From contig NC_072469.1 of NCBI RefSeq assembly GCF_027596085.1, positions 13,041,914 through 13,105,913 of the forward strand: a stretch of DNA of 64,000 nucleotides, written 5' to 3'. The position numbers and the translations under genes were made by a program. The notes beneath the pieces are model-generated. The model did not search any database and had not been told where the DNA came from. It was given only the letters and a program-made list of their open reading frames with translations. Shown here piece by piece: positions 53,620 through 64,000 of the stretch; position 1 is the stretch's first letter; each line of letters opens with the position of its first letter. Source of the stretch: Anoplopoma fimbria. Its lineage: Eukaryota > Chordata > Actinopteri > Perciformes > Anoplopomatidae.

Positions 53620-54150
53620 TACAGCCATGCTAGAAGCTTCAAGATGGGCTGATTATAGCTAAATACTGATCTTGACATGCTGACATTCTCAAACTGACAA
53701 TGCTAACATGCTAATGCCAAGACAGTATAAAATTTACCACGTTTGCCTTTTTTATTAAGCTTGTTAGCGTTCAAACATTTGCCAGTTAGCCCAAAACCAC
53801 GGCTTACAACTGAAGCTAATGGAAATGACAGTTTCACAGGTGTTTGGTTATAAACCAAAGCACTGCAAGATGAAAAGTCAGAGGATCACCTAAGTGATTC
53901 ATCCTCAGGGGAACATGAATGAACCAAACTCATTAACAAGTAACACGGTCAACGATTGTGGAGATATTTCACTGAAAACCTAATGTAAAGCTCATGGTGG
54001 GGGGGATACTCAAGTTCAGTAGGAATCATCCTCTGTGGACCATGAATGTCTGCAAAATCCACTGCAATCCATCCAATAGTTGTTGAGATAATTAGTTTGA
54101 ACCCCAGTAGTGGACTGACAGACCGATCGACAATAAATACAGACAAATAA
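53620..54150. repeat. Interspersed repeat of fish type
   Basis: AATGCTAACATGCTAATGCC, CATCCTCAGGGGAACATGAA and GTGGACTGACAGACCG in this order are typical of a repeat scattered through teleost genomes. It may be a SINE or LINE remnant. Confidence 0.5.
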
Positions 54151-55316
54151 TTTGCTTTTCAGCTTCCTGCATTCTGATTTCCGGCAATTCAGGTCACCAT
54201 ATCGCACCAATTACCAAGAATTATATCAAGCGTCATTAACACATCTGTGTCCAGACAGCACGTGTTAACACACGTTTACAAGTGTGAGCAGACGCAAACG
54301 CACACGTGCACATGACCCCACAGTTCAGTGGAGTGGCCGTCTCAGCTGTGCTTTACCTCCTGGAGTAACTCCAGCTCTATTTTAAGCCATCTGTGTGAAA
54401 CTGAAAAACATTGCCATGAGCACTGTTAAAAGTGCAGATGTCGAGACATATTGAAACGTAGAAAGGACAGAGTTGTATTTGTGGACAGCACTGGAGGGAG
54501 AAGACTTGGGGCAACAGAGGGAGGGGGTTTACAGATCTGACCGTCTGTGCTATGAAGACGATATGTTTTTCTCACTTCACCCACAGCAAGCTGTTTTTTC
54601 TTGTTGCTGGCATCAGTCTACAGAGTGGAATCCCCAGTCCAGCAGACAGCAGCGTCATCAGCTTCTGCATCATCTCTGTTGGAGTTTGACATTTATCCCT
54701 TTAAATGATGGGATTTGCCTGGACTGCATGTGACACAGTGGGTTTAGGTCAGTCTGAGTGTGCTGCTTTAATTAAATTAACTGCTTTGATAAGAAATATT
54801 GAAAAATGTTGTGAAATTACATATTTAGTGGCCATTTTCAGTCTTGGGTGACACATGGGGCTACATGCAGACAGATTGGTGTCTTTTAATTCAAAAGTCA
54901 AAATCAAATAGAAGGTGACGCTCAGGCTGTCCGTTGGAAGCTGCAGTGTCTGTTCATCTTTATGTGACCCGCTGTGGTTTAGAGTGACAGGAGAGACAAG
55001 AGGACAAGTGGAGATGGGTCACGACAAGAGATAGATCAAATTTAAACCCAAAATGTCAGATATGTAGTATGCTCCTCCAAAACCATCAAACCTGTCACAT
55101 TCTCTTTAGTTTCTGCATTGTCATATTTCAGTTAGATGACAGCATGTTATAAAGGGGGATAGAATCCTTTTAAACGACTAGTCTCATTGTTTTTTCTATT
55201 ATCTTTTGATTTAATTGAACATTCAAGAAAATTAGGCTCATTTGAATTAAATTCCGATGAAATATATAGAGAGAGGAAAAAGGAAGTGTCACTTAAAATT
55301 CTCAGTAGAACTGATT

Positions 55317-55318
<2 letters not shown>

Positions 55319-55380
<62 letters not shown>

Positions 55381-55393
55381 TTTTTTTTTTTTA
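55319..55393. repeat. (GT)n followed by poly(T)
   Basis: About 29 GT units running into about 16 T. Confidence 0.96.
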
Positions 55394-55705
55394 CAGGCAA
55401 CAAAGTTTGGATAGCACATTTTCTCTTTCTCTCTCTATCTCTATCTCTATCTCACACACACACCATGGAGGTGTTCAGTGCAGCTGCAGTTATTTGAAGG
55501 GTGATGACTGAACAGCCAGAGCCACTTCCATCATTAATCTTCAATCAAATCTTCTATCGGTGCAGAAGACTGAGCCACAGGCATACACACAGCTGCAGGA
55601 GGTATATACAGAGAGTGCAGCAAAGTTACACAATCATAAGGTGAGTGAAGCTAGAAAATCTAAGTTCACCTGAACAACCAACTTTCTGTATTTCCTTTTG
55701 TACTT

Positions 55706-55985
55706 TAAAGTTACTGTGAGGAACTTTAAACAGTTTATGAAACAGTCTATATTTAATACTGGAGCTAACACCAACACCAGGCTGCTGGAGACCCAGGCCA
55801 TATTGCTGGTCCCGCGTGAGAGAAGGCACGGGAGAACCAGAACCACGACTGAGGGGGCGGACTGTCAGATCCTGCTGCGGTAAAATGAGTTTTCTAAAGG
55901 GACTTGGGTACTAGGAAACAATACCACTTTTGTCCACAGGGTCCGCCAAACACAACATCTTACAAGAAAAGTTCTTCTTAGTTGT
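55706..55985. repeat. Interspersed repeat, copy 2 of the 24.8 kb family
   Basis: Same landmarks and orientation as 24812-25380 but more compact. It lies in the presumed 5' intron of the ERG gene. Confidence 0.65.
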
Positions 55986-56353
55986 CCTTATCTCTTGAGC
56001 GAGAATAAGCTAAAATGTAGAAGTGGTTCACTTTTTAAAATAGGATATAAAACAGATACTGTGCATCATCCTAGTTGACGGACATCCTGAGCATTTTACA
56101 GGCAGCACGTAACTACAGTATAGCACCACTTACTGGTGCAAGTTCTATCTATCGTAAAAGAACTTCCTTTGGTTTTGTCTGATCAAAAAAAGGACCAGGC
56201 GGAATTCTGAAATGTCTTAGTTAACCCGGTTTAGAATTGGACGACCCAGCAGCACCTTGCGGGTCAGCTCTCTATAGTCACACTCCGGCTTTTATCAAAC
56301 TTGACACCCTGCATGTTGAAAACTTTGTGTGAGTCTCAGAGGGGGAGCAAACT

Positions 56354-56354
<1 letters not shown>

Positions 56355-56390
<36 letters not shown>
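56355..56390. repeat. Poly(A), 36 bases
   Basis: Uninterrupted A run with no recognisable element upstream. Confidence 0.95.
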
Positions 56391-56391
<1 letters not shown>

Positions 56392-56999
56392 AGCAACTAA
56401 AGGCAGTCAGGCAGCACACACCATCCATCTGCTTTGGAGGGGTGTTGATGGTTTTGGGAGGCTTCCATTTCTCACATTGTGTTCGATTCAGCTGGCAGAT
56501 AACTCTTGTGTAGATGGGGGTAAACAATTACAGTCCAAGCATGTAGACAAATGGATACAGCAGCTGAAGACAAGAGGAGGAAAAAACCTCCTCTGAGCCC
56601 AGTTATAGAGATATTTTTAGCCAGACATTCATTACCATCTTTCCAAATGGCTCTTTCTTCCAATTAAGAGAGAAGGAGTTGGGAAGGAGTGGGTGTCATA
56701 TTAAAAGCCATATTCACTCCCTGTGGTGTTGCATTAGCTGCAGGAGAGTCAATCTAGTTTAAAAAAGGGATATTTTGAAATTTGGAGCACAATGTCTTAT
56801 TACATTTTTTGTGCCGAGAAACAAACCTGAATGTGTGAAACACAAACATCTCATTCAAATACTGCACGGTCCGCGTCGGTTGGGTCTGGAGAAGGAGCTT
56901 TACCAGGCCTCTGTAGCCCACTCCTCATCAATGTTGGAGGCTAGAGGCTCCAGGCTACATTAGCCGATAGGAGTTTTTTTTTATCCGATAAACGGTAGT

Positions 57000-57340
57000 T
57001 ACCATATTTGGAATGCGGTAGAGTGACGTAGAGACGCTGTATACGGCTCTGGTTGCGGCAGCATCATGTCAATCACAGTAAGCATACTCCTAATGCATAT
57101 TCTGCTTTATGGTCTATTTGGCTCTAAATGGACCGTAATTTAATAAATGAACACCATGCTGTATTGAAGAAGACTTGAAACTAGAGATTGAGACCAGAAA
57201 CTCATGTTTACAATGTTTACTGAGGTAATAAATTAAGTGAGAAGTAGAGTCATTTTCCCATAGACGTTTTCTCATAGATGCCCCCTGCTGGTCAGTAGAA
57301 AGAATGCACGTTTAAACACTTCAGCATCGGCTTCACACGG
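57000..57340. repeat. Interspersed repeat, inverted partner of 39440-39800
   Basis: Reverse-oriented copy: CTGCTTTATGGTCTATTTGG, GCTGTATTGAAGAAGACTTG and TGTTTACAATGTTTACTGAG occur in mirrored order. Confidence 0.75.
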
Positions 57341-57374
57341 TTGAATCAGATGTTGCTGCCTGATGCCTCCACCA

Positions 57375-57560
57375 ACTGGTCAATTTTCATCCATCATCAT
57401 TTTATACCATTAAACTTTTGGGTAAAATTGTCATAATTAGCGTAGATCTTCTTATGTTATGGCCATAAGTGTGTTTTGTGAGGTCACAGTGACCTTTGTC
57501 ATAAGATTGTGTTACTTAGAAGTCATATTTTTGCCATTAATGTGTTGGAATGTGAGTGAT
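57375..57560. repeat. Repeat fragment containing a perfect ERE-like palindrome
   Basis: Looks like a fragment of a common fish repeat. It includes AGGTCACAGTGACCT at 57481-57495, which fits the consensus oestrogen response element exactly. Confidence 0.45.
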
Positions 57561-57958
57561 GTCTATGTGAGCTAAAAAGACAAAATGTGTATACAGGTGC
57601 TGATTTGTCAAGTTACCAATACTACTATATGTATGCATGAACTATAAGTACAGTATATGCTTGCATGTATAAGTGTACTTGTTTATGTGTATTTGAGTGT
57701 ATGTGTACAGTTATAATAGAGAGAGTAATACCCTAACCAGGGCCAGTGAGCCATGCAGCACATAAGTGACAGAACCTGTGTGTGTGTGTGTGTGTGTGTT
57801 TATGTAGTCCATTGCTTCGGGAAAAAGCGTGAAGTTACACCACCACTTTGACATAATATAGATTCGTTTCTGAAAAAGAAACAAATAGATGGAGGGAATG
57901 GGAGCTGAAGAGCGGGAGGAGGAAGAAAAAAACATGGAAAGCAAAATGAAGAGAGGGA

Positions 57959-57964
<6 letters not shown>

Positions 57965-58010
<46 letters not shown>
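57965..58010. repeat. (GA)n microsatellite
   Basis: About 23 units at the edge of a longer purine-rich stretch (57885-58140). Confidence 0.96.
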
Positions 58011-58013
<3 letters not shown>

Positions 58014-59635
58014 AGTGGGCGAGACAGAGGAGGAGGCTGGAGAAAGAGCCGAGGGGGACGAGAAGACAGAGAGACAGAGAGCTAAACAAGTGAGAAAAAA
58101 AAGGTTGAAGAAAAAAAGGAGTGATAAAAGGGAAATAAGAATAACAATAACAAAACTGTTTAGACCCGTTGAGGATTGTCAACATGACACTTTACACAGA
58201 CACACACACCTATAATAAAATAGTTTTTAAAAAAACTGTGAATCACCGAAACCACTAGAGCTCTTTGAGGATACAGTCATAAATGTGCACAAAAACTATA
58301 AGGCTGATGGGTGCAGTGGTATGCCAGATTAGCTGTGGACAACACACACACACACACACACACACACACGATCCAGTCTCATAGGGATTTCACAGAGTGC
58401 CTGTGGTTTTCTGTCTAGAAAGGGTGAGTTATCCCTCAACACCTGCCCCCTTTTTGTACACATTTCTTAGATTCTCCCAAGTTGGACAGGCTCAGAAAAC
58501 ACAGTCAATATTTAATACATATTCAAACAGCACCGCTCTTTGCCCAAACTCTGTATTAGAAAGAGACCTGTCCTGTCGACCACTGCGTTCAGACAACAGC
58601 GAAAGAAGTGCATCAAAATTTAAGGTGGTTTCAATTTCTACAGTAAACAGAGCGAGCTGTGAGGCCACCGGCACTGCAGAGCACACAGATTTGATTTTGG
58701 GAGCAATAGCTCATCTGTTTGAGAACCATTTAATAATGCAACATCAAATCATGTCTGTTTGGTGAAGGTGTGTGGAGGTAGATCCTGACTCATCTGTTGA
58801 ACAACGGCAAACACACTCTCACCACCTTCCCACCAGGAATTAGCTGAGATTTTTATTTGGATCGTATAATAATACAAAAAAAACACACACGACAAACCCT
58901 GTTTGGATTTGCAGCCAAGAAGCACTTCCATGCCAATACTTCAGCCCACCTCTGGAGGAGATTAGAGGCACATCTGGTGAATGTAAATATAGTATGTTTT
59001 GTGAAGAAATCCAAGCGGAAAGACCATGTTTATCAAACAGGTGGCAGAGAGTACCATGCCTGTCAGGGAGCATTGCTAGGATGCTGCAGGATGGAGGACA
59101 GGTGTTCACCGCCAGCTTCAAAGGACAGACATTTTCTGACAGCGGATGATGTGCATGTCAGTTCTATATTCCTGGTAACGATGTGGAAGGTAAGCTTACA
59201 ACACACGTACTCCGAATATAGGATGTGTGGTTATATATGGTGTAAATGGAGACAAGCATCCACACATACACATTCAAACACTTTCTTTCACTCCTCCTGT
59301 CGTCACCCTGAACCGGAGCCTGTCAGCTAAATGGATAAATCCAACCCTTACCTTTTCTCAGCCTTCTCCCAACACTTGCATTTCAAGCGAAGGCCCGGAG
59401 GACTTATTCTGTCTAATAAACACGCCGCTGCACACGCACAAGGACATAAGGTTTTGACATTGGCCGGCAGCTTTATCCTCCACCAAAAGACTACCGTGAT
59501 ATTAATAGACAGCATGGACTGATAAGATCTCAGTCTGTGGACAGACACAGTGAATGGTCGCTGCAGTCTGGACAAAGCAGAGAGGGGGAAAATACTGGAT
59601 TATTCTAGTAAAGAATAAATTAATAAATGGATCTA

Positions 59636-59863
59636 CAGTACCAGTCAAAAGTTTGGACACACCTTCTCATTCAATGGTTTTTCTTTATTTTTTATTTTTT
59701 TCTACATTGTAGATTAATATTGAAGACATCCAAACTATGAAGGAACACATATGGAATTATGTGGTAAACAAACAAATGCTCAACAAACCAGAATATGTTT
59801 TATATTTTAGATTCTTCAAAGTAGTTGAATGAGAAGGTGTGTCCAAACTTTTGACTGGTACTG
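59636..59863. mobile_element. Short Tc1-type MITE
   Basis: 228 bp flanked by TA (59634-59635 and 59864-59865), with inverted ends CAGTACCAGTCAAAAGTTTG and its complement. The whole element is little more than two terminal repeats joined head to head, so it can fold into one long hairpin. No coding capacity. Confidence 0.92.
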
Positions 59864-62800
59864 TACATTCACGGAAAATTTGGCTACAATAATATCTTCT
59901 AACTTTAAATTTGGTGCTGTAAAAATCCCCAAAATCTGATCAATTAATTAGACAAACTCACTAGAAAAGTTTGCTGGTTTCGAATTTATTTTGAAAAACC
60001 ACATACACATTTAAGAAACGATCAGTCGAAAGTATCGTATCAAATTAAAAGTAATCCCTAGACTTTTGCCCGTTTTTCTTTAGTTTTTTGTTTGTATTCT
60101 TATGATTATGCATATTCACCAATACGCCTGTAACTGTGTGTTTGATGTCTGCCTGTGGCCGCGACTGGCTTCCCGGCTGACCTTTTCTCTCCAGCTCTGA
60201 CAGTTTCCATTAAGACATAACAAAGGAGCATATTTCCTCAGCCCGTCTCCCTCCTCCTCCTCCTCCTCCTCCTCCTCCTCACTGCAGCCTTCTCCTCCAA
60301 TATTCATCAGCACCATCAGCGCTGAGGGAGGTTGCTCCCTCACACTCTGGATAATCTTTCTCCCTCCGTCTCTCTCAGTGTTTGTCCCCATATCTCTTCC
60401 GCAATCTCATCTTGTTGCATCGTTCCATATTTTTTATTTTTTTCTTCGTCTTGATCTATCTCTGCATCAATTTCTCTCCACTAACACAGAAGTAAGCTTG
60501 AAATATAAATGCAGCAATGAAAACGCTACACAAGCAACTGCTGCAAGGCTGCTGACATACGGTCGTGAGCACACAAAAAATAAAAACTCATTCAAGTGTT
60601 AATCTACGACACTTATGAGTCTTCTGAGTCCGCTCTCAGCTCAAGTTTAAATCTCCTCCCTTTCAGACTGATAAACTGCTTTCATCTGCTAGTATTCAAA
60701 GTAAATATATGGTGGCCTTAAATCCACAAACTGCAGTTCAACAAGAACTCAATAGGAGATTTAATCTGTGTGGGGCAAACATCCATCAGAGACGCAGCTC
60801 ATTGGGAGACATTGCAGTCGTCTTATCCAGGTTTGCAGAAAAACAAATATATATAAAAACACGCCTTACATCTTCTGTTCACATTCCACCATCCCGCAAT
60901 GATTGCTGAGAACACGTTTTGCAATATTGATGGAACTATAGCTGCTGTTCATGTTATATATAAGATCATATAAGATGCTGATGTGTGAGGCCGCAGAGGG
61001 ACATACACATACTCACAGGAGGACTGGTGGTTCCATGTTTGTGCAGAGAGCTTCGGAAGTATTTAATGCATTTATTTTTACGTGCATTCTATATAACCGT
61101 TCTCTGTTCTGTCAGTGTGTGCTGGAGTTTTTCCAACTGCCAAGAGCACATTAAATGCAGACATCTTGCTTGCTTTATTGGTGGTAGAAGTCGCGTTCTC
61201 AAAAGAAGTCAGTAAAGCTTTGTCATGTGATATGCTGACAGGATGGATATGGGATAGGTGATATCTGGACTAATAATTATATACCGTAAAAGCCCAATTC
61301 AAGCTAAAAATTCTAGTAAGTGGACCTTTGCGATTAGATTGTGTTCCAAAGGTCAAGAATGAACGTCCTTGATAAGGCGGCACCAGATGTTGTTTCAGCA
61401 TCCATATTGAGATGTGTGCATGAGCAGAAGTCCCGTTGCAAGATGTGCGATGATGAGAAAATGTATTCAAACTATGTCATGCTATAACTTTTTGCAAAAG
61501 GAAAACTCGCACGGTTCTCATTTTCCACGACTAATTCAGTGTTTCCCGCTGATCACCTACAGTCCAGATAAGCCAGCCACAGATTCTCATTGATCACGTT
61601 TATATGGCACTGAAAAAGATAATATTCCTAATAAGCTGTTCCCATGGTTAATGAAAATGATTCCCCCACACCCGTGCATATTTTGTTTGACGGGTCAATG
61701 CCCTCCCATGTCGTGTATCATGTCCAAATATGGAAAAGTGAATTGGCATTTTGCTTCTTCGGAATTTTTTCAAAGTTTTCCACCACTGGAGGACTAGTGA
61801 ACACAGCCTCCCTCTTTCACTCCTTTTAACCACCTTCTTGAAAAAAGACAAACCTGTTGATATCCAAGTCCTTCATAATGGTTAAAAGAAGGTGTTTTTC
61901 TCCTTCCGAGCAGAAATAGGGACTTTCTTTGGGCATGCATCTTTGCAAACTATTGGCTAGTTGGTTTGTGTATAACTCACAAAGCCTGTCGTAAACAGGA
62001 AAGGGGCCGTTTGTTTCATTCATTCATTCATCGTTCGTAAAAACCTCTATTGATACGCATATTTAGAATGCCCTTTATACATGTCCAAAGAACGCTCCTA
62101 AAACCTGAATAATACCTGCATATCTCACATGTCTTAATAGGAAAATGCTTCATTCGGAAATAAGGTATACTTCAGAATATCTAAATGGAATATGATGTTT
62201 ACACGAGCGAAATCCAATTTGCAATATTTCCATATTAGGAATAATAGCGGAATATGAGTAAGCATGTAAACGTAGTCAATGATCTGAAAATATTTGAAAA
62301 CTATTTGTGTGGGGTTCATGCAGTCTACTGGGGGTTTGAACTCACGGGGTCAGTGATGCTTGGTTTGGGAGGATCCCCATGTGGAAAACTCTCCCCGGCA
62401 CTGGCTGAACCTCGCTGGAAGCATTTTCTATATATTTTTTTACATATTACATTTTGTACAACCATGTAATTTACAAGTGACACCATCATTTCGAGTGTTA
62501 TTTGTAGAAAGAAATGCTATCTTTTCATATCAAAATATATATCGCAAAGAAATTCCTTGAACAGATAATATTCTATTCACAGAACCCTGAATTATCGGTT
62601 GTGAGAATTCTAACTGCTGTAACACTAGGACTGACAGAGACCTCCTCCAATGTTGTTCAACAGAGAGGTCAGGAAGTAGAGCGGGGCAGAAGATTGTGGA
62701 AGGGGTGGATAAGAAGAGTCGGTCCAGTGCTCTTCATGCATGGATGGTCTCACATGGTCTCACTGTCTAAATAACAGCTGCTTGACCTAGTACTCATCGT

Positions 62801-63065
62801 GTACAAACTCCCTGTTGGACTGTTTTGCATATGTGCAGCTATCGCGCTGAATCAGAGTGTGTGTTCATAAGCACATAAGTTCACATCTGTGCATGTTAGT
62901 GAAGATTTGCATGCGTGACAACACATGTGAGAATCAATGTTCGTGAGTTGGTTTGTGTAGACGCTGTTGTTGCTATATGTGTACACGGCGGACTCAAGGG
63001 AGGCTGAGGGAAGGGATCACCTGTGACATCATTTGTAGCACGCACATTAATACAGAGGCACAAAG

Positions 63066-63066
<1 letters not shown>

Positions 63067-63146
<80 letters not shown>
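63067..63146. repeat. (CA)n microsatellite
   Basis: About 40 units. Confidence 0.97.
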
Positions 63147-63151
<5 letters not shown>

Positions 63152-63233
63152 TAATACATGTTTTGATCTTGTTTTTTTTACTATTTTCACTTGTTTGCAC
63201 TATACCCTATGTTGCTGTAAATCCTGTACATTT

Positions 63234-63353
63234 CCCCGCTGTGGCACTAATAAAGGATTATCTTATCTTATCTTATTTTACACGTCCTGTGGTCCCCGCT
63301 GTGGCACTAATAAAGGATTATCTTATTTTATCTTATTTTACACGTCCTGTGGT
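63234..63353 (+). repeat. 60-bp tandem duplication of a retroelement tail
   Basis: Two copies (63234-63293 and 63294-63353) of a unit starting CCCCGCTGTGGCACTAATAA, with TCTTATCTTA inside. They differ at about one base. The unit looks like a non-LTR 3' tail related to the one at 7225. Confidence 0.85.
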
Positions 63354-64000
63354 TCCTCTGGGATCCCTACATGGGTACAATGCTTATCTCTTTGTCTCAC
63401 AGCCTAACGCTTCACTAAGCAGCGTTCTAATTCACAAATTATTCTCCAAGTCACTGACATCCAAACACTTGCTGTCCATGCACAAACACACACACTTTCA
63501 GAGAAACCAAATCCAAGAATCAGAAGCTCTGATGAGCTGCTATGGGCCAGGCAACGATGACACTGAAAGGTGGGATGAATGAATATAAAGCAGGTGAGAT
63601 AGGGAGTGAGGGCACACAGAAACACTGCGTTATGTGTCCAATATATACCTCATTAGACAAGAGGTCGTGCTCCCTCAATGAGTTGTTATTAAACTGTGAC
63701 CAAAATGTGGCATGTACCAAACTATGGCATCGAGCGCTTGGACAAATTCTTGGGCTTGTTTACCTATTCTTTGATCAGATGTTTTCATGGGAGTTGGGCT
63801 AAAATGTTCTAACTTCATTTTAGACAATGTTCTTATGGATGGAGCAGTGTGTCATATTTTGTTGACTGAAAAAAAGGTTTAAAAATCACCTAATTGGTAG
63901 TGAAAATGTTCACATAGTACCCAGCTGACTCTTGACTTTTAAATGTTTTCAAGTTACATGTAAAGCTCAGTTGCAAAGTTTGTAAAAGCCAACCTTCTAC

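Larger units (their letters stand above)
50209..64000. other. Probable large 5' intron of the ERG gene; no exon recognised
   Basis: Because the first visible exon opens at a human-conserved internal boundary, this interval should be an intron. I looked on the minus strand for the PAS-domain exons and for the exon ending NVTEKVTQ and found none. Contents are microsatellites, interspersed repeats (53620-54150, 55706-55985, 57000-57340, 57375-57560), a Tc1-type MITE at 59636-59863 and tandem retroelement tails near 63.2 kb. Confidence 0.6.

Noticed and set aside
60116..60391. Minus-strand frame with a Glu run
   Set aside because: The Glu run is the translation of a (TCC)n repeat near 60249-60280; nothing else is recognisable.

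Overview
The window looks like nuclear DNA of a ray-finned fish. It has one vertebrate-type gene with many small exons, a very high load of (CA)n/(GT)n microsatellites, a Tc1/mariner element with long terminal inverted repeats, and several short interspersed repeats of a kind familiar from teleost genomes. A percomorph-type teleost is my guess, but nothing in the window fixes the species.

The one protein-coding gene I can support is on the minus strand, from 50208 down to 31131. It encodes an ether-a-go-go-related (ERG, Kv11, KCNH) voltage-gated potassium channel. Sixteen coding exons are visible, from the codon that opens S1 to the stop codon. They carry S1-S6, the SVGFGN selectivity filter, the S6 aromatics of the drug-binding site, the C-linker and cyclic-nucleotide-binding homology domain, a PKA-type site, the C-terminal coiled coil and a long Gly/Ser/Thr-rich tail. 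Cytoplasmic motifs ([29 protein letters not shown]) make KCNH2 (ERG1) the closest human match. A few S3-S4 residues look more like KCNH6, so a teleost kcnh6 paralogue is not excluded. The exons for the N-terminal PAS domain were not found and should lie beyond 64000, making the interval upstream of the first visible exon at least 13.8 kb. The reading frame is intact across all splice joins except one: exon 34013-33825 is one base short in a G-homopolymer region. Six introns here interrupt stretches that are single exons in human KCNH2.

Layout: 1-22.8 kb has no gene I can support. It holds a Tc1-like element with a broken transposase (2075-3375), a hAT-like nonautonomous repeat, retroelement tails, long dinucleotide repeats, hairpins and tandem duplications. 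22.87-23.9 kb is a CpG-rich island with four CCAAT boxes and minus-strand donor-like sites, so it is a likely promoter of an unidentified gene. 23.9-31.1 kb is repeats, an AT-rich (TA)n block and the 3' side of the channel gene. 31.1-50.2 kb is the channel gene, whose introns hold MITE-like repeats (one with a tRNA-Glu-like insertion), an L2-type LINE 3' end and hairpins. 50.2-64 kb is probably the large 5' intron, filled with repeats and a compact Tc1-type MITE at 59.6 kb.
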